A stretch of DNA of 64,000 nucleotides from assembly GCF_000017405.1 (NCBI RefSeq), contig NC_009667.1, positions 2,714,001-2,778,000 of the forward strand. The letters run 5' to 3'. Each line of letters begins with the position of its first letter. Position 1 is the stretch's first letter. This DNA is from Brucella anthropi ATCC 49188. Its GTDB lineage: Bacteria; Pseudomonadota; Alphaproteobacteria; Rhizobiales; Rhizobiaceae. Made by a program: the position numbers and the translations under genes. Below are positions 1 through 9,659 of this stretch, piece by piece. The notes beneath the pieces are model-generated. The model saw only the letters and a program-made list of their open reading frames with translations. It was not told the origin of the DNA and did no database searches.

Positions 1-9
1 ATCAGATAA

Positions 10-651
10 TTAGAACTTGTAGCCAACGCCGACGCGGATGTCGTGGGTGTCGAGCTTGTTACGAACCGATTCGTTGCCGAGGTCGTAGGTCTTGTTACCG
101 AACTGGGTGTAGCGGTATTCAACGCGGCCCAGGATGTTGTCCGTGAGCTTAGCTTCCAGACCGGCACCAGCAGTCCAACCAACGCGGAACTTGCTTTCGT
201 CGTCAAAGCCGTTGTCGAGCTTGACCTGCGAACCGGCAACACCAGCCGTGATGTACGGCATAACCGGGTTCAGGTCGTAGCCGAGACGTGCACGCAGCGA
301 GCCTTCGAAGCCCTGCTTAACTTCCAGACCATCCTTGGTCTTCTTGGCCCAGGAGTAGCCGGCGTCGCCTTCAACACCGTATACGAACTGGTCCTGCTGG
401 AAGTTCCAGCCAGCGTAAGCGCCAGCCTTCATATCGTCAGGCTTAACGGTGCCTACGGTGTCGGTCTTGGCCTTGTTCCAGCCGTAGCCGAGGTACAGAC
501 CGGTGTAGCCACCAGCCCAGCTGTACTGCGGAGCCATTTCGACCGGAGCCGGAACAGGAGGCTGTTCCTGAATGGCATCAGCAGCGAAAGCAGTCGCAGA
601 GAACGGCAGCAGCGCAGCCGAGGCGATTACGAGAGACTTAAGAGTGCGCAT
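10..651 (-). CDS. omp25: Outer-membrane protein Omp25 (Omp25/Omp31 family)
   Basis: This is a 213-residue outer-membrane beta-barrel protein of the Omp25/Omp31 family, a major surface protein of Brucella and relatives. The ATG at 651 is chosen because a strong AAGGAGAA ribosome-binding site lies just upstream and the product opens with a signal peptide (basic MRTLK, a hydrophobic run, cleavage after AFA). The upstream in-frame extension has neither. The mature part has the aromatic and glycine-rich alternating strands typical of an eight-stranded barrel ([26 protein letters not shown]) and ends in VGVGYKF, the terminal Phe signal for barrel assembly. It is transcribed away from everything else in the window. 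The family assignment is firm and the exact paralogue is likely. Confidence 0.95.
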   Translation of the reverse strand: MRTLKSLVIASAALLPFSATAFAADAIQEQPPVPAPVEMAPQYSWAGGYTGLYLGYGWNKAKTDTVGTVKPDDMKAGAYAGWNFQQDQFVYGVEGDAGYSWAKKTKDGLEVKQGFEGSLRARLGYDLNPVMPYITAGVAGSQVKLDNGFDDESKFRVGWTAGAGLEAKLTDNILGRVEYRYTQFGNKTYDLGNESVRNKLDTHDIRVGVGYKF

Positions 652-999
652 AGCATTCTCCTTACACAAATTACCTTTAGCGCGGTCCCTTATCGGGCGG
701 GCGATGTTGGGAGCAAATCGTCCATGCCGCGCTGACAGGATCGACATATCGGCGGTAATTGCGGCACGAAATGCCCGCTTCTGTGGAGAGAACCTGACGA
801 GAACATGGCAAAAATACGATGTTGCATTATCGCAACGCCGAATTCAGCCACCTATATAGTGGGATAACGTCGATTGCAGTGACGGCAACGCGCGGCGAAG
901 TGACACGAAGCCGCTGAAATCTCTACAAATTTGTCAGTTGTGAACATTGCAGGCGCTGTTTTTAGCTGCAATCTTCCGACCGAAATGGCATGAAATCGA
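652..999. other. Intergenic region upstream of omp25
   Basis: No gene is visible here. It holds the omp25 leader and promoter region on the minus strand and the upstream region of the SDR gene on the plus strand. An inverted repeat at 821-836 (arms GTTGC and GCAAC around ATTATC) lies about 170 bases upstream of the omp25 start and could be a regulatory site. No convincing -35/-10 pair was found. Confidence 0.5.
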
Positions 1000-1815
1000 T
1001 TGAAGAATCTCGATAAGAAAGTGTTTACCGTGTTGAACGATCAAGAGCCTCGCCTGCTTGCTAAATGCCCGGTTCTGGTCACCGGCGGCGCACGGCGCAT
1101 TGGGAAGGCAATTGTCGAAGACCTTGCCGCCCATGGCTTCCCGGTCGCCATACACTATAATCACTCCATCGATGAAGGCGCCGCCCTTGCAGCGTCCATA
1201 AATGAACAAGGCGGCAAAGCCTGTGTCGTGCGCGCGGACCTTTCGTCCGAATCCGATATTCGCAATCTTGTGCAAGATGCGTCGCGCCAGATCGGGCCGA
1301 TCCAGCTCCTCGTCAATAATGCATCGCTCTTTGAAGATGACCGCATCGGCCAACTGGACATGACGCTGTGGGACAAGCACTTTGCCATCCACCTCAAGGC
1401 GCCTGTCCTGCTGGCTGAAGAAATGGCAAAAGCCCTGCCCGATGGTGAAGAAGCGCTTGTCGTCAATGTCATCGACCAGCGCGTCTGGAAGCTCAATCCG
1501 AACTTCTTTTCCTACACGCTTTCAAAGACGGCCCTCTGGAACGCCACCCGAACGATGGCACAAGCGCTTGCTCCGCAGATTCGGGTCAATGCAATCGCAC
1601 CTGGTCCAACATTGCCGAGCGAACGGCAGAAGCCAGGCGATTTCGAACGGCAGGTCGAGAAACTTCTTTTGCAGCGTGCGCCGGAATTGTCGGAATTTGG
1701 GCGTACTGTTCGCTATTTCTGGGAAAGCCGCTCAGTCACCGGCCAGATGATCGCACTTGATGGCGGACAGCATCTGGCATGGGAAACCCCGGATATTGCA
1801 GGAATCACCGAATGA
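1000..1815 (+). CDS. SDR-family oxidoreductase, pteridine-reductase-like
   Basis: This is a short-chain dehydrogenase/reductase of about 271 residues. The nucleotide-binding motif TGGARRIG lies at residues 28-35, the structural NNAS motif at 106-109, and the catalytic Y172-x3-K176 (YTLSK) further on. Where classical SDRs carry the catalytic Ser, this protein has Asp (NVIDQ, D159). That arrangement and the TGGARRIG form are typical of FolM/PTR1-type dihydropterin reductases. The start is uncertain: no in-frame ATG precedes the Rossmann motif, so TTG at 1000 or a GTG/TTG at 1021-1033 must be used. The stop overlaps the uvrC start by four bases (ATGA), so the two are translationally coupled. Pterin reduction is inferred from motifs only. 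Confidence 0.85.
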   Translation: MKNLDKKVFTVLNDQEPRLLAKCPVLVTGGARRIGKAIVEDLAAHGFPVAIHYNHSIDEGAALAASINEQGGKACVVRADLSSESDIRNLVQDASRQIGPIQLLVNNASLFEDDRIGQLDMTLWDKHFAIHLKAPVLLAEEMAKALPDGEEALVVNVIDQRVWKLNPNFFSYTLSKTALWNATRTMAQALAPQIRVNAIAPGPTLPSERQKPGDFERQVEKLLLQRAPELSEFGRTVRYFWESRSVTGQMIALDGGQHLAWETPDIAGITE

Positions 1816-3887
1816 CCGGAAACCGCAAGAACAATGAGGATGCCGTTGCAAACCTGCCGTCAGATGACGAGCAGGATGTGGCCGGTATAATCATTGGTGA
1901 TGCGGAAACCGACGATGATGACGAGACGGACGATATAGTCGACGTCCCTGCCTCGCCGTCCGCTGCCGATTCCATTCAATGGGATTCTTCGGATGGCCTG
2001 CCGGACATTGAAGGCCTGAGCGGTCAGGACATCATCAATGCTTTCGTGAAGCGCCTGCCGAACAATCCGGGCGTCTATCGCATGTTCAACAGCGATGGTG
2101 ACGTGCTCTATGTCGGCAAGGCACGCAATCTCAAGAAGCGCGTCTCCAATTATGCGCGCGGGATCGGCCATTCTAACCGCATAACAAGGATGATCCGCGA
2201 AACGGTGACGATGGAATTCGTCGTCACCCGGACGGAAACCGAGGCCTTGCTGCTGGAAGCAAATCTCATCAAGAGATTGCGTCCGCGCTTCAACGTGCTG
2301 ATGCGCGATGACAAGTCGTTTCCCTATATTCTCCTGACTGGCGACCATCGGGCACCCGGCATTTTCAAGCATCGCGGTGCACGGTCCCGCAAGGGAGACT
2401 ACTTCGGCCCATTCGCCTCTGCCGGTGCTGTCGGTCGCACGATCAACGCGCTTCAGCGCGCCTTTCTGTTGCGGACATGCACGGATTCGGTTTTTGAGAC
2501 ACGCACCCGTCCCTGCCTTCTCTTTCAGATCAAGCGTTGTTCCGGCCCCTGCACGCACGAGATCAGCGATGAGGACTATGCCGAACTCGTCAACGAGGCC
2601 AAGGCGTTTCTGTCCGGCAAGAGCCAGTCGGTAAAAGACCACCTTGCAACGGCAATGCAAGCCGCATCGGCTGATCTCGATTTCGAACATGCAGCGGTTT
2701 ACCGGGATCGTCTGGCGGCGCTTTCTCACGTCCAGTCACATCAGGGTATCAATCCACAGACGGTCGAAGAGGCTGACGTTTTCGCCATCCATCAGGAAGG
2801 CGGCATGACCTGCATTCAGGTCTTCTTCTTCCGTACCGGCCAGAACTGGGGCAATCGCGCCTATTTCCCCAAAGCGGACAGTTCGCTCGGCCCGGCAGAG
2901 GTTCTGGGGGCATTCCTGTCCCAGTTCTATGACGACAAGCCATGTCCGCGTCTGGTTCTCTTGTCCGAAACGGTTGAGGAGCAATCGCTTATTGCCGAAG
3001 CGCTCTCGACGCGAGCGGGCCATAAGGTGCAGGTCAACGTTCCACAGCGCGGCGAGAAGAAAGACCTTGTCGATCACGCCCTGACCAATGCGCGCGAAGC
3101 GCTTGGACGGCGGCTTGCCGAAACATCGTCACAGGCGCGCCTGTTGCAAGGCATGGCTGAGACCTTCGGCCTGTCCCAGCCCCCGCGCCGCATCGAGGTC
3201 TACGATAACTCGCATATCATGGGCACGAATGCCGTCGGTGGCATGATCGTCGCCGGGCCGGAAGGCTTTGTCAAAAACCAGTACCGGAAGTTTAATATCC
3301 GCTCGACCGACATTACGCCGGGCGACGACTTCGGCATGATGCGCGAGGTTATCGAGCGGCGCTTCTCACGGCTGGTCAAGGAGCATGGCACGCCGGAAGA
3401 GCCCGCTGACGCAGAAGTAACCGATACATTTCCCGCATGGCCCGATGTCATTTTGATCGACGGCGGTCAAGGCCAGGTCGGTGCGGTAAGGCAAATTCTC
3501 GGGGAGCTTGGAATCAGCCATCTCGTCAATGCAATCGGTATTGCCAAGGGCGTCGACCGTGAAGCGGGGCGCGAGCGTTTCTTCGTGGAAGGCAAACAGG
3601 CCTTCACGCTGCCGCCGCGCGATCCTGTACTTTATTTCATCCAGCGCCTGCGCGACGAAGCGCACCGGTTTGCCATCGGCACACACCGCGCCCGTCGCAA
3701 GAAGGAAATGGTCAAGAATCCGCTCGATGAAATTGCGGGAATCGGCCCATCGCGCAAGCGTGCCCTGCTGCACCATTTCGGGACTGCAAAAGCGGTTTCC
3801 AGAGCCGCGGTTGCCGATCTGATGCAGATCGAAGGTATCTCGGAAGCCATGGCCAAGACGATTCACGATCATTTTCGTGACAGATGA
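1812..3887 (+). CDS. uvrC: Excinuclease ABC subunit C
   Basis: UvrC is the nuclease subunit of UvrABC nucleotide-excision repair and makes the 3' and 5' incisions around bulky DNA lesions. Visible in order are a GIY-YIG nuclease domain (GVY at 87-89, LYVG at 99-102), the Cys-rich linker ([13 protein letters not shown]), the UVR UvrB-interaction region, the RNase H-like 5'-incision domain ([18 protein letters not shown]) and C-terminal helix-hairpin-helix motifs ([13 protein letters not shown]). With the ATG at 1812, which overlaps the SDR stop, it has 691 residues, longer than the roughly 600 of enteric UvrC. The excess is an N-terminal tail of about 77 residues rich in Asp and Glu and probably disordered. 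Confidence 0.98.
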   Translation: MTGNRKNNEDAVANLPSDDEQDVAGIIIGDAETDDDDETDDIVDVPASPSAADSIQWDSSDGLPDIEGLSGQDIINAFVKRLPNNPGVYRMFNSDGDVLYVGKARNLKKRVSNYARGIGHSNRITRMIRETVTMEFVVTRTETEALLLEANLIKRLRPRFNVLMRDDKSFPYILLTGDHRAPGIFKHRGARSRKGDYFGPFASAGAVGRTINALQRAFLLRTCTDSVFETRTRPCLLFQIKRCSGPCTHEISDEDYAELVNEAKAFLSGKSQSVKDHLATAMQAASADLDFEHAAVYRDRLAALSHVQSHQGINPQTVEEADVFAIHQEGGMTCIQVFFFRTGQNWGNRAYFPKADSSLGPAEVLGAFLSQFYDDKPCPRLVLLSETVEEQSLIAEALSTRAGHKVQVNVPQRGEKKDLVDHALTNAREALGRRLAETSSQARLLQGMAETFGLSQPPRRIEVYDNSHIMGTNAVGGMIVAGPEGFVKNQYRKFNIRSTDITPGDDFGMMREVIERRFSRLVKEHGTPEEPADAEVTDTFPAWPDVILIDGGQGQVGAVRQILGELGISHLVNAIGIAKGVDREAGRERFFVEGKQAFTLPPRDPVLYFIQRLRDEAHRFAIGTHRARRKKEMVKNPLDEIAGIGPSRKRALLHHFGTAKAVSRAAVADLMQIEGISEAMAKTIHDHFRDR

Positions 3888-4005
3888 CGCAATTTTGTCC
3901 GGGATTTATGCACAAGCGTCATTAGGTCCCGGCAGAACATATTCGCAGGTGTTGATTTTATCGGTCATCCCTGTTGATGTGCGCTAACAACGACGTGGCG
4001 GAACA

Positions 4006-4590
4006 ATGCAGAAAAATCATACCCTCTCCTTGCCCAATATCCTCACTTACGGCCGGATCATCGCCGTTCCCCTTGTGGTATTGTGCTTCTTTGTCGAGGG
4101 GCGGCTGGAATCAAGCGATTTCGCCCGATGGACAGCTCTGGGATTGTTTATCGTCGCCAGCATTACAGACTTTTTCGACGGTTACCTCGCCCGCATCTGG
4201 AAGCAGACATCGACCATCGGTCGCATGTTGGACCCGATTGCCGACAAGCTGCTCGTATCCGCCATCCTGCTGCTTCTGGCAGCTGATGGCACGATCGCCG
4301 GCTGGACGCTGTGGGCCGCAATCATCATCCTTTGCCGCGAAATCCTTGTTTCGGGGTTGCGTGAGTATCTTGCCGAACTGAAGGTCAGCGTTCCCGTCTC
4401 CCGTCTCGCCAAATGGAAGACGACAGCACAAATGGTTGCTCTCGCTTTTCTGCTCGCAGGCCCTGCTGGTGACAAAGTCGTGCCCTATGTAACCGAAATG
4501 GGTATTGTCCTGCTTTGGATATCGGCTCTTCTGACGCTTTATACGGGCTGGGACTATTTCAAGGCGGGCCTCAAACACGTAATGGATTGA
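4006..4590 (+). CDS. pgsA: CDP-diacylglycerol--glycerol-3-phosphate 3-phosphatidyltransferase
   Basis: PgsA makes phosphatidylglycerophosphate from CDP-diacylglycerol and glycerol-3-phosphate, the committed step to phosphatidylglycerol and cardiolipin, in the inner membrane. The 194-residue product opens with the family's N-terminal LPNILTYGRI and carries the full CDP-alcohol phosphotransferase signature D-x2-DG-x2-AR-x8-G-x3-D-x3-D (from DFFDGYLAR to DPIADK). Several hydrophobic membrane segments follow. It ends four bases before moaD, so the genes are probably co-transcribed. Confidence 0.97.
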   Translation: MQKNHTLSLPNILTYGRIIAVPLVVLCFFVEGRLESSDFARWTALGLFIVASITDFFDGYLARIWKQTSTIGRMLDPIADKLLVSAILLLLAADGTIAGWTLWAAIIILCREILVSGLREYLAELKVSVPVSRLAKWKTTAQMVALAFLLAGPAGDKVVPYVTEMGIVLLWISALLTLYTGWDYFKAGLKHVMD

Positions 4591-4594
4591 TCCA

Positions 4595-4852
4595 GTGACG
4601 GTAAAACTCGTCTATTTTGCATGGGTGCGCGAGAAAATCGGCAAGGGTGAAGAGTTAATCGAACTTCCCTCGCCCAAAACGACAGTGGCTGACCTGATCA
4701 GCCACCTGAAATCGCGCGGTGATGAATATGAAGCCGCCTTCGAGCACGAACATGTCATCCGTGCCGCGATCAATCAGGAACATGCCGAGCACGTTGAACT
4801 CGTGAATGACGGCGATGAAGTTGCGCTCTTTCCGCCCATGACGGGAGGATGA
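4595..4852 (+). CDS. moaD: Molybdopterin synthase sulfur-carrier subunit
   Basis: MoaD is the small ubiquitin-fold subunit of molybdopterin synthase. Its C-terminal thiocarboxylate donates sulfur to precursor Z in molybdenum-cofactor synthesis. The 85-residue length fits the family and the chain ends in MTGG, the diglycine that is activated. Translation uses a GTG at 4595, four bases after the pgsA stop. Its partner moaE follows but is separated by a palindromic repeat of about 106 bp. Confidence 0.96.
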   Translation: MTVKLVYFAWVREKIGKGEELIELPSPKTTVADLISHLKSRGDEYEAAFEHEHVIRAAINQEHAEHVELVNDGDEVALFPPMTGG

Positions 4853-4861
4853 AGTGAGCGG

Positions 4862-4967
4862 GCAAGAGCATTTCCGGCAAAAGTGCGGAGCGGTTTTGCG
4901 TAGGATAATGCGTAAAAGAAAAACATAGGGCGTTTTCAATGATTCAAGCAAAACTGGAAATGCCCTA
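4862..4967. repeat. Palindromic intergenic repeat between moaD and moaE
   Basis: The ends of this segment are inverted (AGAGCATTTCCGGCAAAAG against the reverse complement of CAAAACTGGAAATGCCCTA), and the interior (GCGGTTTTGCGT, ATAATGCGTAAAA) matches the style of the short palindromic repeats common between Brucella/Ochrobactrum genes. The right arm contains GGAAATG, the only ribosome-binding-like sequence before moaE. Family membership rests on pattern recognition, not on an alignment. Confidence 0.7.
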
Positions 4968-5435
4968 ATGACATGCCCACTTTTCGTCGGCATAAGAAGT
5001 GAAGACTTCGACACGGCAGCGGAACTGCGCAAGCTTGAGCATGGGCGCACGGATATCGGCGCTATCGTCACCTTTACCGGGCTGTGTCGCGATGAAAGCG
5101 GCACGCTTTCCGCTCTGGAACTGGAGCATTATCCGGGCATGGCCGAAGCGGAAATCACCCGCATCGCCCGACAGGCCATCGAGCGCTGGCCGATAACAGC
5201 CCTCACGATCATTCACCGTTACGGACTCATCAAACCGGGCGAAAACATCGTTCTGGTTGCAGCAGCGTCGTCGCATCGACATGCGGCTTTCGAGGCCGCC
5301 TCATTCCTGATGGACTACATGAAAACCGACGCCCCATTCTGGAAGCGGGAACATCTCGCAGATGGTTCGGTTGGTGGCTGGGTGTCGTCCAAAGAGGAAG
5401 ACGAAAAGATCCGTGAACGCTGGAAACAGTCGTAA
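4968..5435 (+). CDS. moaE: Molybdopterin synthase catalytic subunit
   Basis: MoaE is the catalytic large subunit of molybdopterin synthase and transfers sulfur from MoaD thiocarboxylate to precursor Z. The 155-residue product has the conserved core (GAIVTFTGLCRDE, LELEHYPGMAE, HRYGLIKPGE) and the catalytic Lys region YMKTDAPFWKRE. The ATG at 4968 lies immediately after the repeat. The alternative of an internal start would remove the conserved N-terminus. Its ribosome-binding site (GGAAA) seems to come from the repeat arm. Confidence 0.96.
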   Translation: MTCPLFVGIRSEDFDTAAELRKLEHGRTDIGAIVTFTGLCRDESGTLSALELEHYPGMAEAEITRIARQAIERWPITALTIIHRYGLIKPGENIVLVAAASSHRHAAFEAASFLMDYMKTDAPFWKREHLADGSVGGWVSSKEEDEKIRERWKQS

Positions 5436-5693
5436 TCTTTCGATTGCCAGCTATTCTGTTGATCTCTATTTCTCATTTTAATCGTGAATTAACTATTTAA
5501 CCCCCTAGAATAATGGCTGATTTAGGTGGTGTGTTCTTGCGCTGCCACAATTTTCACATGAAGATTTCGCTAATGTCGGCATGATGAATCAGACGCTGAC
5601 AAGCGATAATGAAAGACAGATTGGAAACCGCATCAGCGCCATCTGTCTTGCAACAGATGACGCGTGCGGGAACGGAAGTTTCGGGCTTTGACG

Positions 5694-6497
5694 ATGCGAA
5701 ATGGACTGGCAAAAACCCTTTCAATTGCTGCGGCACTCGTGGTCGGCATTGGCGCGCTTGGTGGCGCTGCCTTATTCCTGACCACGTCGATGCCGACGAG
5801 CAGCATTGCCGCGGAAAAAACCGTCAGCGGCAAGGTGATGTATCGTGAGCGTATCGCGCTGCCACCGGAGGCAAACCTGACGGTTCAGCTTTCCGATGTC
5901 TCGCTGGCCGACGCTCCTTCCAAAGTCATTGGCGAAACGCGGATTGAATCCGTTCAGGGATCGCCGATCCCGTTTGCCATCAATTTTGATACGGACCAGA
6001 TTCAGCCCGGTCATACCTATGCCCTGCAGGCGCGCATTTCGGCAGGCGATACGCTATGGTTCGTCAATGACGAGCGCTATACCATCGATCCGGAGAACCC
6101 CGGCGAACCGGCAGAAATCAAGGTTGTGATGGTTCGCAAGAGCGGTGATGAAGGCGTTACCATCGGCATCGAGGGCAAGGACTGGCTCGCGGAAGACATT
6201 CAGGGCGGCGGCGTGATCGACAATGCTCAGACGACGCTGACGGTTTCGAGCGACGGTGCCGTCAGTGGCTCAGGCGGCTGCAACCGTTATTTCAGCAAGG
6301 CGGTCGTGACCGGGGAAAACATTTCCTTTGCCGATATCGGATCGACCTATGTCCAGTGCCCGCCTGCCCTCATGAACCAGGAACGCAAGTTCCTCGATGT
6401 GCTCGGCAAAACCAAGTCCTACAAGATCGACATGGGCAAGCTTGTTCTCTTCGATGACGAAGGAAAAGAAATGGCAAGGCTCGCACAGAGCCTCTGA
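5694..6497 (+). CDS. Secreted YbaY-like/META-domain protein
   Basis: The product has 267 residues from the ATG at 5694, which puts a hydrophobic export signal (about residues 8-32) at the N-terminus. The middle (residues about 42-140) looks like a YbaY/type III secretion-pilotin-like beta domain (VSGKVMYRERIALPPEANLTV). The C-terminal third is a META/HslJ domain with the typical GGCNRYF and the QCPPALMNQERKF helix, each carrying one of the two conserved Cys. Such proteins are envelope proteins linked to stress or antibiotic tolerance, but no specific function can be read here. It stands alone, followed by a bidirectional terminator. Confidence 0.85.
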   Translation: MRNGLAKTLSIAAALVVGIGALGGAALFLTTSMPTSSIAAEKTVSGKVMYRERIALPPEANLTVQLSDVSLADAPSKVIGETRIESVQGSPIPFAINFDTDQIQPGHTYALQARISAGDTLWFVNDERYTIDPENPGEPAEIKVVMVRKSGDEGVTIGIEGKDWLAEDIQGGGVIDNAQTTLTVSSDGAVSGSGGCNRYFSKAVVTGENISFADIGSTYVQCPPALMNQERKFLDVLGKTKSYKIDMGKLVLFDDEGKEMARLAQSL

Positions 6498-6527
6498 GAT
6501 TTGCTTCTGCGCGTCATCTCACCCAAC

Positions 6528-6555
6528 AAAAAAAGCCCGGCAATGCCGGGCTTTT
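6528..6555. terminator. Bidirectional terminator between the META gene and ndk
   Basis: The arms AAAAGCCCGG (6531-6540) and CCGGGCTTTT (6546-6555) are perfectly complementary with a 5-base loop, and they are flanked by A and T runs on both strands. This serves the two convergent genes. Confidence 0.92.
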
Positions 6556-6575
6556 TCTCTGAATTCCGGGTGGGA

Positions 6576-6998
6576 TTAGCCGACGATTTCGGTGCCCGAG
6601 AACCAGTAAGCGATTTCTTCTGCAGCGGTTTCTGGAGCGTCCGAACCGTGCACGGAGTTTTCGCCGATCGACAGGGCGAATTCCTTGCGGATGGTGCCTT
6701 CGTCAGCGTTGGCCGGGTTGGTTGCACCCATGACTTCGCGGTTCTTGGCGATGGCGTTTTCGCCTTCCAGAACCTGAACGATCGTCGGGCCGGAAGACAT
6801 GAATTCGGTCAGTTCGCCGAAGAACGGGCGATCCTTGTGAACAGCATAGAAGCCTTCAGCTTCACGCAGGCTCATCCAGACGCGCTTCGAAGCGACGACG
6901 CGCAGGCCAGCTGCTTCAAGCTTGGCAGTGATTGCGCCGGTCAGGTTGCGGCGGGTCGCATCGGGCTTGATCATGGAGAAGGTACGTTCGATTGCCAT
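6576..6998 (-). CDS. ndk: Nucleoside diphosphate kinase
   Basis: Ndk transfers the gamma phosphate from ATP to nucleoside diphosphates through a phosphohistidine. The 140-residue product has the family's usual length, the N-terminal [11 protein letters not shown], and the active-site His117 in NSVHGSD. The ATG at 6998 fits this length; a much longer in-frame reading upstream has no homology and overlaps the DinB-fold gene on the other strand. It is a single gene, transcribed toward the terminator at 6528-6555. Confidence 0.98.
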   Translation of the reverse strand: MAIERTFSMIKPDATRRNLTGAITAKLEAAGLRVVASKRVWMSLREAEGFYAVHKDRPFFGELTEFMSSGPTIVQVLEGENAIAKNREVMGATNPANADEGTIRKEFALSIGENSVHGSDAPETAAEEIAYWFSGTEIVG

Positions 6999-7181
6999 TA
7001 TGACACCTTGTTCGCTGGAATTTTTAGAAAAGTGAGGCTCTATACCGTCGATAGGCCGAATTGCCAAGAGGCCGTTCAATTTAGAACACATCGCATACCG
7101 CCTAGCAGCTTGAGACGACGGAAATTTGAAGGCATAGATAATGCCACTCTGATTCAGGCTATCGGGTAGCGGGGAACTTGT

Positions 7182-7694
7182 ATGGAACAGCATTTTCAAA
7201 TGTTTGCGTGGTACAATCGCTGGGCCAACGAACTGCTCTATGCCGCTGCCGCCGATCTGAGCGACGAGGAATACCGGCTCGATCTTGGGCTGTTCTTCGG
7301 TTCGATCCATCGCACGCTCAACCATCTTCTGGTCACCGACCGCATCTGGATGAAGCGGTTTACCGGCGAAGGCGACCATCCAAAGCAACTCGACGCCATC
7401 ATCACCGACAATTTCATCACGCTGCGCGATCTGCGTCATGCCGAAGATGAACGCATCTGCCGGTACACCGACTCCTTGAACGCCGACAAGCTTGCTGGAC
7501 GTTTTACCTATACGACCGTTTCGGACCTGCGCACGATGAGCCAGCGGCTTGCGCCTTCGCTGGCGCATCTGTTCAATCACCAGACCCATCATCGCGGCCA
7601 GATCCACGCGGCATTGACGCGGCTCGGTACCGACGCTCCGTCGCTCGACCTCTCACAATTCCAGCGAACCGAAGGCGGACGCCGCTTCGCCTGA
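7182..7694 (+). CDS. DinB-fold putative metal-dependent protein
   Basis: This 170-residue protein belongs to the DinB/YfiT-like four-helix-bundle family. It has the N-terminal FAWYNRWAN helix, a metal-binding His in [13 protein letters not shown] and the C-terminal pair in [10 protein letters not shown], which together form the usual three-His metal site. Members include bacillithiol and mycothiol S-transferases and many proteins of unknown role, so the substrate is unknown. It is divergent from ndk and followed 52 bases later by the ABC-F gene. Confidence 0.9.
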   Translation: MEQHFQMFAWYNRWANELLYAAAADLSDEEYRLDLGLFFGSIHRTLNHLLVTDRIWMKRFTGEGDHPKQLDAIITDNFITLRDLRHAEDERICRYTDSLNADKLAGRFTYTTVSDLRTMSQRLAPSLAHLFNHQTHHRGQIHAALTRLGTDAPSLDLSQFQRTEGGRRFA

Positions 7695-7746
7695 CTGATG
7701 TTGATACTTGCGGAAACGCTTCAAGCCGTGCAAAAGCGCTTTCACC

Positions 7747-9630
7747 ATGCTTATCCTTGACGACATCTCCGTACGAATTGCCGGACGCCTCTTGATCGAC
7801 CATGCCAGCGTAACGCTGCCTGCGGGGTCGAAGACGGGTTTCGTCGGCCGCAACGGCACCGGCAAATCCACGCTGTTTCGTGTGATCACGGGCGATCTTG
7901 CGCCGGAAACAGGCAGCATCTCGCTTCCGAAAAATACCCGTATCGGTCAGGTGGCGCAGGAAGCGCCCGGCACCGAGGACGCACTGATTGAAATCGTCAT
8001 GAAGGCGGACAAGGAGCGCACAGCACTTCTTGAAGAGGCCGACACGGCAACCGACCCGCACCGCATTGCGGAAATTCATACACGCCTTGCCGATATCAAT
8101 GCGCATTCGGCGGAAGCTCGCGCAGGCGCCATTCTGTCCGGTCTCGGTTTCAACGCCGAAGCACAACGCCAGCCTGCGTCCGCCTTTTCCGGCGGCTGGC
8201 GCATGCGCGTCGCTCTGGCCGCAGTTCTTTTCGCCGAACCGGACCTGCTGCTCCTCGACGAACCGACCAACTATCTCGACCTTGAAGGCGTGCTGTGGCT
8301 GGTCGACTATGTGAAGCGCTATCCGCACACCGTCATCATCATCAGCCACGACCGTGATCTCCTGAACTCGGCGACCAGTTCGATCATGCATCTCGACCAG
8401 AAGAAGATCAGCTTCTGGCGTGGCAATTACGATCAGTTCGAGCGCCAGCGCCACGAAATGCTGGAATTGCAGCAGAAGGCCCACGCCAAGCAGGAAGCCC
8501 ACCGCAAGCACATGGAATCCTTCGTGGAACGGTTCCGTGCCAAGGCCACCAAGGCCCGTCAGGCGCAATCGCGCATGAAGGCTTTGGAAAAGCTCAAGCC
8601 AATTGAGCTTTATGTTGAAAGCAATGTGCAGCCGTTTCGTTTTCCGGATGCCGACAAAAAGACGGCATCGCCTGTCATCGCGCTTGATAATGCCGATGTC
8701 GGTTATGTGCCGGGCAAGCCGGTCCTTCGCAATGTGACCTTGCGCATCGACAATGATGACCGCATCGCCCTCCTCGGCTCGAACGGTAACGGTAAGTCAA
8801 CGCTTGCAAAGCTGATTGCCGGTCGTCTGACGCCGGAAAAAGGCACGCTCACGCTTTCGCCGAGCCTGAAAGTCGCATTCTTCGCACAGCATCAGATGGA
8901 CGATCTGATTCCTGAAGACAATGCCATCGAGCATGTGCGCAAACTCATGCCGACGGAACCGGAAGCGAAGGTGCGCGCGCGCGTTGCGCAGATGGGCCTG
9001 TCGACCGAGAAGATGCTGACGCCGGCCAAAGACCTGTCCGGTGGCGAGAAAGCGCGCCTCCTGATGGGACTTGCGACCTTTCATGGTCCCAACCTGTTGA
9101 TCCTCGACGAACCGACCAACCATCTCGACATCGACAGCCGCGAGGAGCTTGTGCATGCGCTGAACGCTTTCAACGGCGCGGTTATCCTGATTGCCCACGA
9201 CCGCCATCTTATCGAAGCCACGATGGAACGACTCTGGTTGGTCCGCGAAGGCGGCGTGAAGGCGTTTGAAGGCGATCTCGATGAATACCGACAGATCGTT
9301 CTTGCTGATGCCAAGGGAGAACCGGCTGCCGACCGCGACGATAACGCCAAGGTCAACAAGGCTGAACAGCGAAAGCTCGCCGCCCAGAAGCGCGAAGCCA
9401 TGGCGCCGCTGCAGAAAAAGATCAAGGAAACCGAAGCCTTGATTCAAAAACTGCAGAAACAGATTCAAGGCTTCTCGTCGCAACTGGAAGACCCGGCGCT
9501 TTACGAGAAGGAACCTCAGAAGGCGGTCCGGATCAACAAGGACATGAGCGATACCCGTTCTGCACTTGCGGATGCAGAGGACAAGTGGCTGGAGCTTTCC
9601 ACCGAATATGAAGAAGCTATGGCCGATTAA
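7747..9630 (+). CDS. ABC-F family ATP-binding protein
   Basis: This protein has two ABC ATPase domains and no membrane segment, the ABC-F layout of ribosome-associated factors. Domain 1 has Walker A GRNGTGKST (34-42), signature FSGGWRMRVA and Walker B LLLLDEPTNYLD. Domain 2 has GSNGNGKST, LSGGEKARLL and LLILDEPTNHLD. A charged interdomain linker (EAHRKHMESFVERFRAKATKA) and a Lys/Glu-rich C-terminal coiled coil follow the Uup/YheS pattern. The ATG at 7747 is chosen because the product then opens directly with the domain (MLILDDISVRIAG). It probably works on the ribosome during translation or biogenesis; which subfamily is not settled. Confidence 0.95.
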   Translation: MLILDDISVRIAGRLLIDHASVTLPAGSKTGFVGRNGTGKSTLFRVITGDLAPETGSISLPKNTRIGQVAQEAPGTEDALIEIVMKADKERTALLEEADTATDPHRIAEIHTRLADINAHSAEARAGAILSGLGFNAEAQRQPASAFSGGWRMRVALAAVLFAEPDLLLLDEPTNYLDLEGVLWLVDYVKRYPHTVIIISHDRDLLNSATSSIMHLDQKKISFWRGNYDQFERQRHEMLELQQKAHAKQEAHRKHMESFVERFRAKATKARQAQSRMKALEKLKPIELYVESNVQPFRFPDADKKTASPVIALDNADVGYVPGKPVLRNVTLRIDNDDRIALLGSNGNGKSTLAKLIAGRLTPEKGTLTLSPSLKVAFFAQHQMDDLIPEDNAIEHVRKLMPTEPEAKVRARVAQMGLSTEKMLTPAKDLSGGEKARLLMGLATFHGPNLLILDEPTNHLDIDSREELVHALNAFNGAVILIAHDRHLIEATMERLWLVREGGVKAFEGDLDEYRQIVLADAKGEPAADRDDNAKVNKAEQRKLAAQKREAMAPLQKKIKETEALIQKLQKQIQGFSSQLEDPALYEKEPQKAVRINKDMSDTRSALADAEDKWLELSTEYEEAMAD

Positions 9631-9639
9631 AAATCGGCC
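9621..9639 (+). terminator. Hairpin at the end of the ABC-F gene
   Basis: The arms GGCCGATT and AATCGGCC surround a 3-base loop and include the last codons and stop of the gene. Only a short T-rich tail follows, so termination may be moderate. Confidence 0.6.
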
Positions 9640-9659
9640 TTCTGTCTGTCGGCAGAGTC

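Noticed and set aside
43..735. Long plus-strand ORF opposite omp25
   Set aside because: It is the antisense shadow of a clear outer-membrane gene, with no recognisable motif and no ribosome-binding site.
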